From NCBI RefSeq assembly GCF_042687825.1, contig NZ_JBHUQE010000001.1, positions 124,001 to 188,000 on the forward strand: a stretch of 64,000 bases of DNA, written 5' to 3'. Below, in pieces: positions 43,015-51,871 of the stretch. This DNA is from Sedimentitalea sp042687825. GTDB taxonomy: Bacteria; Pseudomonadota; Alphaproteobacteria; Rhodobacterales; Rhodobacteraceae. A program made the position numbers and the translations under genes. Positions within the stretch are counted from its first letter, which is position 1; the number at the start of each line of letters is the position of its first letter. Below the pieces are notes generated by a model. That model made no database searches. It saw only the letters and a list, made by a program, of their open reading frames with translations, and had not been told where the DNA came from.

Positions 43015-43034
43015 AATAATTTGATCAAATTATT
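43015..43034. promoter_or_regulatory. Perfect 20-bp AT-rich palindrome (candidate operator)
   Basis: AATAATTTGATCAAATTATT is a perfect inverted repeat, 116 bases from the peroxiredoxin start and 95 from the aldehyde dehydrogenase start. In such GC-rich DNA it stands out and is well placed to bind a dimeric regulator controlling one or both genes. Confidence 0.65.
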
Positions 43035-43128
43035 GAAACCGCCCTTGCCGGGACTTTCCGCGAATGACACAGTGCAGCGAATCTCCGACCGGGCGGTCGG
43101 ATAAGTGTCAGATATGGGAGATCGGACC

Positions 43129-44568
43129 ATGATCGAGAAACGCGACTTTTACATCGACGGGCAATGGGTGTCCCCGGCGCAGCCGAACGATTTTCACGTC
43201 ATTGACCCGTCCACCGAAGAGCCCTGCGCGGTGATCTCGCTGGGCAGCGAGGCCGATACCGACGCTGCCGTCGCCGCCGCCAAGGCCGCCTTGCCGGGAT
43301 GGATGGCCACCCCGGCCGCAGAGCGTATCGCACTGGTGGAAAAGCTGATCGAGGTCTACAAAACCCGCGGCGAGGATCTGGCCCAGGCGATGAGCACGGA
43401 GATGGGCGCCCCCATAGACATGTCGCGCGGCCAGCAGGTCACTGCCGGTAGTTCGCACCTGGCGAATTTCGTCAAGGCCGCCAAGAATTTCGATTTCGAG
43501 CATGCGCTGAACGAAAGTGCCCCCAATGACCGCATCATCCACGAAGCGGTCGGCGTTGCGGCTCTGATCACGCCGTGGAACTGGCCGATGAACCAGATCG
43601 CGCTCAAGGTCGGCGCGGCGGCGATTGCTGGCTGCACCATGGTGCTGAAACCCAGCGAACAAAGCCCGCTGAACGCGATGATCTTTGCCGAAATCATGCA
43701 CGAGGCGGGCTTTCCGCCGGGCGTGTTCAACCTGGTGAACGGCGACGGGGTCGGCGTCGGCAGCCAGTTGTCCGCACATCCGGACGTCGACATGGTCAGC
43801 TTTACCGGTTCAACCCGCGCCGGTATCGCGATTTCAAAGGCCGCTGCGGACACGGTGAAAAAGGTGCATCTGGAACTGGGCGGCAAGGGCGCCAACGTGA
43901 TCTTTGCCGATGCCGACGACAAGGCCGTCAAGCGCGGCGTCATGCATATGATGAACAATACCGGCCAGTCCTGCAACGCGCCCAGCCGGATGCTGGTTCA
44001 GAGGGAGATCTATGACCGGGCAGTGGAAACCGCCGCCGAAGTTGCCGCAAAAGTGTCAGTCGGGAACGCCCATGACGAAGGCCGACATATCGGACCCGTG
44101 GTCAACGAGATGCAGTGGAACAAGATCCAGGATCTGATCCAGGTTGGCATCGACGAGGGGGCGCGGCTGGTGGCCGGCGGAACCGGGCGTCCGGAGGGCC
44201 TGAACAAGGGGTTCTATGTCAAGCCGACGGTGTTTGCCGATGTCACCAACCAGATGACCATCGCGCGCGAGGAAATCTTTGGCCCGGTTCTGGCAATGAT
44301 CCCGTTCGACACCGAACAAGACGCGGTCGAAATCGCCAACGACACGCCGTTCGGGTTGACCAATTACGTCCAGACCCAGGATGGTGCCCGCGCCAACCGG
44401 ATGGCCCGCGCGCTGCGCTCGGGCATGGTCGAAATGAACGGCAAATCTCGCAGTGGCGGATCGCCCTTTGGTGGCATGAAACAGTCCGGCAATGGCCGCG
44501 AAGGCGGCAAATACGGCCTTGAGGATTTTCTGGAGATCAAGGCCGTCGGCGGCTGGGCAGCGGAATAG
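43129..44568 (+). CDS. Aldehyde dehydrogenase family protein
   Basis: The 479-residue NAD(P)-dependent enzyme oxidises an aldehyde to its acid. Catalytic residues are present: general base E249 in HLELGGKGANV and nucleophile C282 in NTGQSCNAPSRM. The cofactor region reads ITPWNWPMNQIALKVG and VSFTGSTRAGIAIS. The ATG at 43129 follows GGGAG with eight-base spacing; a GTG at 43105 is a weaker option. FGGMKQSGNGREGGKYGLED at the C-terminus is typical. The substrate is not evident. Followed by a terminator. Divergent pairing with a peroxiredoxin suggests a role in detoxifying reactive aldehydes, as inference. Confidence 0.93.
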   Translation: MIEKRDFYIDGQWVSPAQPNDFHVIDPSTEEPCAVISLGSEADTDAAVAAAKAALPGWMATPAAERIALVEKLIEVYKTRGEDLAQAMSTEMGAPIDMSRGQQVTAGSSHLANFVKAAKNFDFEHALNESAPNDRIIHEAVGVAALITPWNWPMNQIALKVGAAAIAGCTMVLKPSEQSPLNAMIFAEIMHEAGFPPGVFNLVNGDGVGVGSQLSAHPDVDMVSFTGSTRAGIAISKAAADTVKKVHLELGGKGANVIFADADDKAVKRGVMHMMNNTGQSCNAPSRMLVQREIYDRAVETAAEVAAKVSVGNAHDEGRHIGPVVNEMQWNKIQDLIQVGIDEGARLVAGGTGRPEGLNKGFYVKPTVFADVTNQMTIAREEIFGPVLAMIPFDTEQDAVEIANDTPFGLTNYVQTQDGARANRMARALRSGMVEMNGKSRSGGSPFGGMKQSGNGREGGKYGLEDFLEIKAVGGWAAE

Positions 44569-44599
44569 TCCGCCACCACGCCGGTTGAACCGGATCGAC

Positions 44600-44634
44600 A
44601 CCCGTCGCGGACCAGCTCTGCGGCGGGTTTTCTT
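44600..44634 (+). terminator. Probable Rho-independent terminator after the aldehyde dehydrogenase gene
   Basis: ACCCGTCGC (44600-44608) pairs with GCGGCGGGT (44620-44628, one T-G wobble) around an 11-base loop, then TTTTCTTC. Confidence 0.7.
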
Positions 44635-44649
44635 CGCCCACCGGCCCTG

Positions 44650-46929
44650 TTAACGCCGTTTGCGCGCTACTTTGCGCCGGGTCTTGTCGGCCTTGCGCTT
44701 GCCGCGGGCGGCTTTGCGGCGCGGGCTGCGACCGGCGGGGCCGCGACCGCGCGGCAGCGGGTTGTCCTCGACCGCCAGCAGTTCCAGTTCCAGACCGCCG
44801 GTCACCGGCGTCGCCTGCGCCAGCCGCACGGTGACGCGCATCCCGATGGCGATGGTGAACCCGGTATCTGCCCCCATCAAAGTGCCCGCCTCGCGATCAA
44901 AGTGGAAATACTCGCGCCCCAGCGAACGGATCGGAATCAGCCCGTCAGCCCCGGTCTCGTCCAGCTTGACGAAGGCCCCGAACCGGGCGATGCCGCTGAT
45001 CCGTCCGGTGAACTCGTTGCCGACCCGTTCGGCCAGATAGGCAGCCAGATAGCGGTCGGTGGTATCGCGTTCGGCCATCATAGATCGGCGCTCGGTATCG
45101 GAAATGTGCACCGCAGTCTTCTCAAGCCCGTCGATTTCCGCAGGCGACAGACCATCCGCCGACGCGGCCCCCTTGCCAGACGTCGTACCCCAGCCATGCG
45201 CCGAGATCAGCGCCCGGTGCACGATCAGATCGGCATAGCGCCGGATCGGCGAGGTGAAATGCGCATAATGCTGCAGCGCCAGGCCGAAATGTCCGAAATT
45301 CTCGGGGCTGTAATAGGCCTGGGTCATCGAGCGCAGGGTCGACATGTTGATCAACTCGTCATTCTCGCTGCCCTGGGCGGCGCGCAGCAGCGCATTCAGA
45401 TGCCGGGTCTGCAACACCTGCCCCTTGGCCAGATTAAACCCTGCCGCCTGGGCGATCTCGCGCAAGCTTTCCAGTTTTTCCGGGGCGGGTTCCTCGTGCA
45501 CCCGGAACAACAGCGGCGAACGTTTGGCAATCAGCGTCTCGGCGGCGGCGACATTGGCCAGGATCATGAACTCTTCGATCAGCCGATGCGCGTCCAGCCG
45601 CTCGCGGAAATTCACCGATGTGACGGTGCCGTCCTCGCCCAGTTCGATGCGGCGCTCGGGCAGGTCCAGATCCAGCGGCTGGCGATCGTCGCGGGCACGG
45701 GTCAGGGCGCCATAGGCGGCGTAGAGCGGTTTCAGCACCCCATCCAGCAACGGGCCGGTGCGGTCGTTCGGCGTGCCGTCAATGGCCGCCTGCACCTCGG
45801 CATAGTGCAGCGACGCCGCCGAGCGCATCAGCCCGCGCAGAAACCGGTGCCCGATCTTGCGGCCGTTCTTGTCCAGCTGCATCCGCACGGCGATGCAGGC
45901 CCGCGGCACGCCTTCGTGCAGGCTGCACAGATCGCCGGACAAGCGGTCCGGCAGCATCGGCACGACGCGATCCGGGAAATAGCTGGAATTGCCGCGTCTG
46001 CGCGCCTCGCGGTCCAGCGCGCTGCCGGGCCGGACATAGGCGGCGACATCGGCAATCGCCACCCAGACCACATGTCCGCCGGGGTTTTTCGGATCGTCAT
46101 CGGCCTGGGCGAAACAAGCGTCGTCATGGTCGCGCGCATCCGAAGGATCGATGGTGATCAGGGGCAGATCGCGCAGGTCCTCGCGCCCCTTCAGCCCCTG
46201 CGGTTTGCTGGCATCCGCCTCGGCGATGGCGTCATCGGGGAACTGGTCGGGAATGCCATGTTGGTGAATGGCGATCAGCGACACCGCGCGCGGCGCTGTC
46301 GGATCGCCCAGCCGGGCCACGATGCGCGCGCGCGGCAGGCCCATGCGATGTTTCGGCCCGGCCTGTTCGGCCTCGACCAGTTCGCCGTCCTTGGCCCCGA
46401 ACCGGTTGTCTTCGGGCACCTTCCATTCGGTCCCCTGGGCCTTGTCGATGGGCAGGATACGCCCGCCCTCGGAGCCCTTGCGGAACACCCCCAGAATGCG
46501 TTTCGGGTTGCTGCCGATGCGGCGGATCAGGCGGGCCTCGTAATTGTGATCTGCGGCCGTCACCACGGTCAGGCGGGCTAGGATGCGGTCGCCCTCGCCC
46601 AGCGCCGGATCCGAGGCACGCGGCACCACCAGCACGATGGGCTCGACCCCCTCGCCGTGCCATTCCAGCGGCCGGGCGAACAGGTCTCCGTCCGAGTCCG
46701 GCGCCTTGACCTGCAACACGCTGACCGGCGGCAGCCGGTCCGGGTCGCGATACGCGCGTTTGCGCCGCTCCAGATGCCCCTCGGCCTGCAGTTCCTTGAG
46801 CACGCGTTTCAGGTCGATCCGGTCGGCACCCTTGATGCCAAAGGCCTTGGCGATATCGCGTTTGCTGCTCTGGGTCGGATTGGCCGAAATCCAGTCGAGG
46901 ATTTCCGCCCGGGAAGGAATGCGCGTCAT
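44650..46929 (-). CDS. rnr: Ribonuclease R
   Basis: RNase R is a processive 3'-5' exoribonuclease that degrades structured RNA. The 759-residue protein has an N-terminal winged helix (EILDWISANPTQSSKRDIAK), cold-shock-like OB folds, the RNB catalytic core with the aspartates in DPSDARDHDD (261-270), the YYSPENFGHFGLALQHYAHF and TSPIRRYADLIVHR stretches, an S1 domain (GNEFTGRISGIARFGAFVKL) and a very basic tail (GRSPRRKAARGKRKADK). Standard length. Solitary gene on the minus strand, 62 bases after the DUF2064 gene. Confidence 0.96.
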   Translation of the reverse strand: MTRIPSRAEILDWISANPTQSSKRDIAKAFGIKGADRIDLKRVLKELQAEGHLERRKRAYRDPDRLPPVSVLQVKAPDSDGDLFARPLEWHGEGVEPIVLVVPRASDPALGEGDRILARLTVVTAADHNYEARLIRRIGSNPKRILGVFRKGSEGGRILPIDKAQGTEWKVPEDNRFGAKDGELVEAEQAGPKHRMGLPRARIVARLGDPTAPRAVSLIAIHQHGIPDQFPDDAIAEADASKPQGLKGREDLRDLPLITIDPSDARDHDDACFAQADDDPKNPGGHVVWVAIADVAAYVRPGSALDREARRRGNSSYFPDRVVPMLPDRLSGDLCSLHEGVPRACIAVRMQLDKNGRKIGHRFLRGLMRSAASLHYAEVQAAIDGTPNDRTGPLLDGVLKPLYAAYGALTRARDDRQPLDLDLPERRIELGEDGTVTSVNFRERLDAHRLIEEFMILANVAAAETLIAKRSPLLFRVHEEPAPEKLESLREIAQAAGFNLAKGQVLQTRHLNALLRAAQGSENDELINMSTLRSMTQAYYSPENFGHFGLALQHYAHFTSPIRRYADLIVHRALISAHGWGTTSGKGAASADGLSPAEIDGLEKTAVHISDTERRSMMAERDTTDRYLAAYLAERVGNEFTGRISGIARFGAFVKLDETGADGLIPIRSLGREYFHFDREAGTLMGADTGFTIAIGMRVTVRLAQATPVTGGLELELLAVEDNPLPRGRGPAGRSPRRKAARGKRKADKTRRKVARKRR

Positions 46930-46991
46930 GTCTTGGGCCTAGCACGGCACCGGCTGGCCGTCATCGGCAAATGTTGCGCCAGCCGCGCGGG

Positions 46992-47585
46992 TTATGGCGC
47001 CGAGCGCAGATCGGACACGGTATCGACATCGCGCAACCGCTCGATCAGCGCCACGGACAGGTTCGGCAGTGTGGCCAGACTGTCGGTCAGAGCATGCGCG
47101 GTGGACCAGCGTACGCCCGCGAACAGGCCCGGCGGCGCGCGGCGCGGGTGTTTCAGCCCGACCAGCCAATAGCCGCCATCCTCGGCCGGGCCGAACACGG
47201 CCTCGTGCCGCCCCAGCGCTGTAAAGGCCCGGGCGATCTGCGCCCGGCCGACGCCCGGAATATCGGCCCCGATCACGCAGACCGGGCCGGACGGCACCGC
47301 CCGCATCGCCCGCAACATGCGCTGTCCGAGATCGCCGCGCCCCTGCGGCAGGCGCGCCGGGCCGGATGGCCAGACGCGGCTGCGCAGGCCTTCGGCGTCC
47401 GGCGAAACCGCCAGGACCAGATGCCAGCGTGGATCGTGCAGTCGCCGCAGCAAATCCAGACTGTGCAATCGGAACCACCGGGCCGCGGCCACCGCGCCGA
47501 TATCGCGCGCCAGCCGGGTCTTGACCCGCCCGGGCCGGGGTTCCTTGAGCATGACAATGACGGTGCCCCGCCGCGCGTCGCGCAT
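46992..47585 (-). CDS. DUF2064-family glycosyltransferase (TIGR04282-like)
   Basis: This 197-residue protein has the GT-A fold family's starting VMLKEPRPGRVKTRLAR, the VIGADIPGVGRAQIARAF stretch where a Ser/Thr-Asp pair usually sits, and GPAEDGGYWLVGL. Related proteins are annotated as glycosyltransferases, some beside arsenosugar genes; no arsenic gene is seen here. It starts eight bases after the dapE stop and so belongs to the dap transcript. Confidence 0.8.
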   Translation of the reverse strand: MRDARRGTVIVMLKEPRPGRVKTRLARDIGAVAAARWFRLHSLDLLRRLHDPRWHLVLAVSPDAEGLRSRVWPSGPARLPQGRGDLGQRMLRAMRAVPSGPVCVIGADIPGVGRAQIARAFTALGRHEAVFGPAEDGGYWLVGLKHPRRAPPGLFAGVRWSTAHALTDSLATLPNLSVALIERLRDVDTVSDLRSAP

Positions 47586-47593
47586 GGCCGGCC

Positions 47594-48739
47594 TCAGGCG
47601 AAATAATCGCGCAGGATGCGGGAATAAATGCTCTTGAGCTGGCCGATCTGCGCCACCTCGACCCGTTCGTCGATCTGATGCATGGTCTTGCCGACCAGCC
47701 CGAACTCGACCACCGGGCAATGATCCTTGACGAACCGCGCATCCGAGGTGCCGCCAGAGGTCGACAATTCGGGTTGCAGCCCGGTCTCGGCCGCAACCGC
47801 AGCGGCAACCAGGTCCGACAGCGGCCCCGGCGGGGTCACAAAACTTTCGCCCGAGACCTTGATTTGCATGTCGACTTCGACGCCGAACGCCTCGGCCACC
47901 GCGTCCGCCTCGGCGTGCAGCCAGTCGCCCAGCCCGGCGCTGGTGTGGCTGTCATTGAACCGGATGTTCACGGTCGCGCTGCATTGCGCCGGAATGACGT
48001 TGGTCGCCGGATTGCCGGTGTCGATCGTCACCACCGCCAGCGTCGAGGGATCGAAATGCGCCGTGCCTTCGTCCAGTTGATACGAGGCCAGACGGTCGAG
48101 CAGCCGCACCATTGCCGGCAGCGGGTTGCGGGCGCGATGCGGATAGGCCACGTGCCCCTGTTCGCCGGTCACGGTGAACCAGGCAGTCATTGAGCCGCGG
48201 CGCCCGATCTTGATCATCTCGCCCATATGGTCCGGGCAGGTCGGCTCACCCACCAGACAGACCGACATCGCCTCGCCCTCGGCCTGCATATAGTCCAGCA
48301 GCGCGGTGGTGCCGTCCGTGGCCTCGCCCTCTTCGTCGCCGGTGATGGTCAGGATGATCGCGCCGTCCGGCGGCGTGTCGCGCACAAAATCGATGGCGGC
48401 GGCAACAAAGGCGGCAACCCCGGATTTCATGTCGGTTGCACCCCGGCCATACAGAAACCCGTCTTTTTCCTCGGCGCCAAAGGGCGGCAGCGTCCACGCC
48501 GCCTCGTCCCCCGGCGGCACCACGTCGGTGTGACCGTTGAACCCGAAAGTGCGGCCGTGGCCCCGGGCGCCCCAACGGGCAAACAGGTTGCTGACCTTGC
48601 CGCGATCGACGTGCACGCATTCAAAGCCGGCATCGGTCAGGTCCCGCGCCAGCAAAGCCAGCGCCCCGCCCTCGTCCGGGGTGACCGAGGGACAGCGGAT
48701 CAGGGCGCGGGTCAGGGCGACGGCATCGGTGGCGGGCAT
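47594..48739 (-). CDS. dapE: Succinyl-diaminopimelate desuccinylase
   Basis: DapE removes succinate from N-succinyl-LL-diaminopimelate on the way to lysine and peptidoglycan. The 381-residue M20 metallopeptidase shows FNGHTDVVPPGD, YGRGATDMKSGVA (metal aspartate), TGDEEGEATDGT (catalytic and metal glutamates), GEPTC and the C-terminal GKTMHQIDERVEV histidine. Start at 48739 matches the family; the frame is open upstream without character. It follows the small unknown gene and dapD on the same strand. Confidence 0.96.
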   Translation of the reverse strand: MPATDAVALTRALIRCPSVTPDEGGALALLARDLTDAGFECVHVDRGKVSNLFARWGARGHGRTFGFNGHTDVVPPGDEAAWTLPPFGAEEKDGFLYGRGATDMKSGVAAFVAAAIDFVRDTPPDGAIILTITGDEEGEATDGTTALLDYMQAEGEAMSVCLVGEPTCPDHMGEMIKIGRRGSMTAWFTVTGEQGHVAYPHRARNPLPAMVRLLDRLASYQLDEGTAHFDPSTLAVVTIDTGNPATNVIPAQCSATVNIRFNDSHTSAGLGDWLHAEADAVAEAFGVEVDMQIKVSGESFVTPPGPLSDLVAAAVAAETGLQPELSTSGGTSDARFVKDHCPVVEFGLVGKTMHQIDERVEVAQIGQLKSIYSRILRDYFA

Positions 48740-48838
48740 CGGGCATGGTCCTTGTCCAAGGCAGGAAAGAACATCAGATGTGCGACGAAATCCTCCCGAT
48801 GCCAAGCCCCAAAGACCCGCCGCCTGCCGCGTCAAACG

Positions 48839-49192
48839 CTAGGTGGCGTCCGGCTCATCGCCAAAGAATGGCGTCATCTGGGCAACGATCACCGCATTTT
48901 CGGCCAGCGCGCGCTGCATCAGCGCCCGTTCCTCGGGATCGATCTGGTGACCCAGGGCTTCGCGCTCGGCCAGCGTGCCATAGCCGGTCACGTCCAGCGG
49001 CGCGGTATCGGCCTGTTTCAGGATCGCCACGGTCTCGCGTACCGCCTCGGCCTCGTCCACGCCGCTGGCGAAACAGATCAGCGCGGCGCCGCTGGCGCCC
49101 TCGGGCAACCCGTCACCGGCCTTGCGCCCGATCTGCACCAGCAGGGTATAGACCTGCTGGCGCGACGGTTTCTTTTTTGCCTTGTCAGTCAC
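48839..49192 (-). CDS. Unrecognised small protein between dapD and dapE
   Basis: I cannot name this 117-residue protein. It begins at GTG 49192, overlapping the dapD stop by eight bases, with a basic N-terminus (TDKAKKKPSRQQVY) followed by an alpha/beta-looking stretch (GAALICFASGVDEAEAVRE) and GYGTLAEREALGHQIDPEER. It has no signal peptide or membrane segment. Overlap with dapD and position 99 bases before dapE imply co-expression with diaminopimelate synthesis. A role in that pathway is inference only. Confidence 0.75.
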   Translation of the reverse strand: MTDKAKKKPSRQQVYTLLVQIGRKAGDGLPEGASGAALICFASGVDEAEAVRETVAILKQADTAPLDVTGYGTLAEREALGHQIDPEERALMQRALAENAVIVAQMTPFFGDEPDAT

Positions 49193-50012
49193 GCAACAGC
49201 TCGTTGACGCCGGTTTTCGACCGGGTCCGCGCATCGACCCGCTTGACGATCACCGCGCAGTACAGGCTGATATCGTTCTTGGTCGGCATCGAACCGGCAA
49301 CCACCACCGAATAGGGCGGCACCTCGCCATACATGACTTCGCCGGTTTCGCGATCGACGATCTTGGTGGACTGGCCGATGAACACGCCCATGCCCAGAAC
49401 CGAGCCCTCGCGCACGATACAGCCTTCGACCACCTCGGAGCGCGCGCCGATAAAGCAATTGTCCTCGATGATGGTGGGGCCGGCCTGCATCGGTTCCAGC
49501 ACGCCGCCGATGCCGACACCGCCCGACAGGTGCACGTTCTTGCCGATCTGCGCGCAGGATCCGACCGTGGCCCAGGTGTCGACCATCGTGCCCTCGTCCA
49601 CATGGGCGCCCAGATTGACAAAGGACGGCATCAGCACCACGCCCGGCGCGATATAGGCGGACTTGCGCACCACGCAGTTGGGCACCGCGCGAAAACCGGC
49701 GGCTTTCCACTGGTTGTCGCCCCAACCGGCGAATTTGCTGTCGACCTTGTCCCACCAGCCGCCGGCCTGCGGGCCGCCCGGCTGATGTTCCATGTCCTTG
49801 ATGCGAAAGCCCAGCAGAACCGCCTTTTTCGCCCATTGGTTCACGTGCCAGCTGTTGTCGGCCTGTTTTTCCGCCACCCGCAGGCTGCCGCTGTCCAGCG
49901 CGTTCAAGGTGTCTTCGATGGCTTCGCGCTGCTCGCCGGTGGTTGCGGGCGTGATCGTATCGCGCGCCTCCCAGGCGGCTTCGATGGCGGCTTCCAGCTG
50001 GGCGTTGGACAT
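49185..50012 (-). CDS. dapD: Tetrahydrodipicolinate N-succinyltransferase
   Basis: DapD transfers succinyl from succinyl-CoA to tetrahydrodipicolinate. The 275-residue length is exactly typical. The left-handed beta-helix hexapeptide repeats run through AYIAPGVVLMPSFVNLGAHV, IGKNVHLSGGVGIGG and FIGARSEVVEGCIVREGSVL. The ATG at 50012 follows GAGGGAG. First gene of the dapD-unknown-dapE-DUF2064 cluster. Confidence 0.97.
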   Translation of the reverse strand: MSNAQLEAAIEAAWEARDTITPATTGEQREAIEDTLNALDSGSLRVAEKQADNSWHVNQWAKKAVLLGFRIKDMEHQPGGPQAGGWWDKVDSKFAGWGDNQWKAAGFRAVPNCVVRKSAYIAPGVVLMPSFVNLGAHVDEGTMVDTWATVGSCAQIGKNVHLSGGVGIGGVLEPMQAGPTIIEDNCFIGARSEVVEGCIVREGSVLGMGVFIGQSTKIVDRETGEVMYGEVPPYSVVVAGSMPTKNDISLYCAVIVKRVDARTRSKTGVNELLRD

Positions 50013-50249
50013 GATGGCGGCTCCCTCTGCGGTCATGATGATTGCCCAGCGCTATAGAGCGCCCGCGGGGTCTGCACAATCCGGCTTGTAACCCGGCGTT
50101 CCGCCTACGGCGGGCCGGTGGCGGTCAAAACGCTGTAAAATCCGGCGTTAACTTCCAGTTTCCAGACGGCTGTTACACCAGCTTTACTGGCCATGCGGCG
50201 ACGAACCCTATAGGGCTGGAACCGACACGCAAGCAGGGAACATCCGTTG

Positions 50250-51092
50250 ATGAAGGAAGACCGCCTGAGCCCGTTTCGCGACGCCCATCTGGACCGCGAT
50301 ACCGCTGAACATGTGCCCTCGACGCCGCAGACGCGGTCGCCCGCCTATCGGCTGGCCTTTGCGGACAACGATTTCCTGTGCCGCGACGAGCTGCGGCCGG
50401 TCCGGCTGCAGCTGGAATTGCTTAAACCGCAGATGATGCTGGACGAGCACGGCATCGAAAGCACCATCGTGATGTTCGGCGGCGCGCGCATTCCCGATCC
50501 GGTCAACAAGGACAAGGCACGCACCAAGACCCTGGCGGATCTGGCCCGGTTCTATGACGTGGCGCGGGATTTTGCCCGGCTGATGACCGAGAAATCGCTT
50601 CAGAGCAATTGCCGCGAGAACGTCGTCGTCACCGGCGGCGGCCCCGGCGTCATGGAGGCCGGCAATCGCGGCGCGCAAGAGGCCGGCGGTGTTTCAATCG
50701 GCCTGAACATCGTGCTGCCGCACGAACAGGCACCCAACCTGTTCGTGACCCCCGAACTCAGCTTCAACTTTCACTATTTTGCGGTGCGCAAGATGCATTT
50801 CCTGATGCGCGCCCGGGCGATCTGCGTTTTTCCCGGCGGTTTTGGCACGCTGGACGAGATGTTCGAATCGCTGACGCTGATTCAGACCGGCCGGATGGAA
50901 CGGGTGCCGTTCCTGCTGTTTGGCCGTGCGTTCTGGGAAAGCGTGATCAACTGGGAAACGCTGGCTGATGCCGGCACCATCTCGGAGGACGATCTGAACC
51001 TGTTCCGCTTTGTCGATAGCGCCGAAGAGGCCGTGCGGCTGATCGAAACCTGGGAAACGACAGAACCGCGCGCTACCATCCCCGGGCGCTGA
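50250..51092 (+). CDS. LOG-family protein (TIGR00730-like nucleotide phosphoribohydrolase)
   Basis: The 280-residue protein has the Rossmann fold of LOG/lysine-decarboxylase-like proteins, which hydrolyse nucleoside 5'-monophosphates to base and ribose phosphate. The hallmarks VVVTGGGPGVMEAGNRGAQ and FPGGFGTLDEMFE (PGGxGTxxE) are intact. An N-terminal extension of about 70 residues precedes the core, as in the longer subgroup. ATG 50250 and TTG 50247 are both possible after AGGGA. It is divergent from dapD. Confidence 0.9.
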   Translation: MKEDRLSPFRDAHLDRDTAEHVPSTPQTRSPAYRLAFADNDFLCRDELRPVRLQLELLKPQMMLDEHGIESTIVMFGGARIPDPVNKDKARTKTLADLARFYDVARDFARLMTEKSLQSNCRENVVVTGGGPGVMEAGNRGAQEAGGVSIGLNIVLPHEQAPNLFVTPELSFNFHYFAVRKMHFLMRARAICVFPGGFGTLDEMFESLTLIQTGRMERVPFLLFGRAFWESVINWETLADAGTISEDDLNLFRFVDSAEEAVRLIETWETTEPRATIPGR

Positions 51093-51106
51093 TCCGCCCG
51101 CTGCGG

Positions 51107-51868
51107 TCATCCTCCGGGCGCGCAGACCGCCCCGGACGCTTGCGCCTCAAGCGCGATCAGCCGGTCCAGCCGGTCCGGTTCGATGCGCCCAATCGACAGG
51201 CTGCGGCCCACCAGGATCGCCGGTGTGCCGGCGATGCCGAACACCGCGGCGACAGCCCGGGCCTGCTCGATCCGATGCGCGGTCTCAACGCTTTGGGCGT
51301 CATGCAGAAACCGCTGCGGATCCAGGCCGAAGCTTTCGGCCAGTCCGGTCAGGGCCGCCGGACCCGGGCGCAGGACGCCACGCATCAGGTGTTGGTGCAC
51401 CGGCAGATATTGCCCCTGCCGGGCCGCGGCGATGGCGGCGCGCGCTGCATCCTCGGATCGCGGCCCCAGCACCGGCAGATCGTGCCAGGTGACGTCGATC
51501 GGCGCCCCCCGGTGCAGCAGGTCGATGACCATGCCGCTGAGAACCGGGCAATAGGGACAATTATAGTCGGTAAAAACGGCGACAGGAGTCCGCCCAGCGG
51601 GCCAGTCGGTCCGGCCAAACGCGGCCAGGCACGGATTGGCGACGACACCGTCGCGCAGGCGCGATTGCTGCGCGCTGGCAGGTTGCAGACCGGTCAGGAT
51701 GAAGTCACCGCCCGATACCGTCCCGCTGGGCAGGCGCCGGAACCCTGGCAAACCGGCGATCGGTTCGAATGTCAGCGACCGCTTGCGCCATCGCAGCAGC
51801 GGTGGCACTGCGACGGCCGCTCCGATCGCTCCGAAGACGATCAACAGGTCCCGCCGCCGTGTCGGCAC
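51107..51868 (-). CDS. DsbA-like thiol:disulfide oxidoreductase, probable Tat export
   Basis: This 253-residue protein has a thioredoxin-fold DsbA-type domain with active site CPYC (C104-C107) in FTDYNCPYCPVLSG and the cis-proline region FGIAGTPAILVG. The N-terminus TRRRDLLIVFGAIGAAVAVP looks like a twin-arginine signal or anchor. It begins three bases after the rlmN stop, so the two share a transcript. It may oxidise or isomerise periplasmic disulfides; the partner is unknown. Confidence 0.85.
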   Translation of the reverse strand: MPTRRRDLLIVFGAIGAAVAVPPLLRWRKRSLTFEPIAGLPGFRRLPSGTVSGGDFILTGLQPASAQQSRLRDGVVANPCLAAFGRTDWPAGRTPVAVFTDYNCPYCPVLSGMVIDLLHRGAPIDVTWHDLPVLGPRSEDAARAAIAAARQGQYLPVHQHLMRGVLRPGPAALTGLAESFGLDPQRFLHDAQSVETAHRIEQARAVAAVFGIAGTPAILVGRSLSIGRIEPDRLDRLIALEAQASGAVCAPGG

Positions 51869-51871
51869 CGG

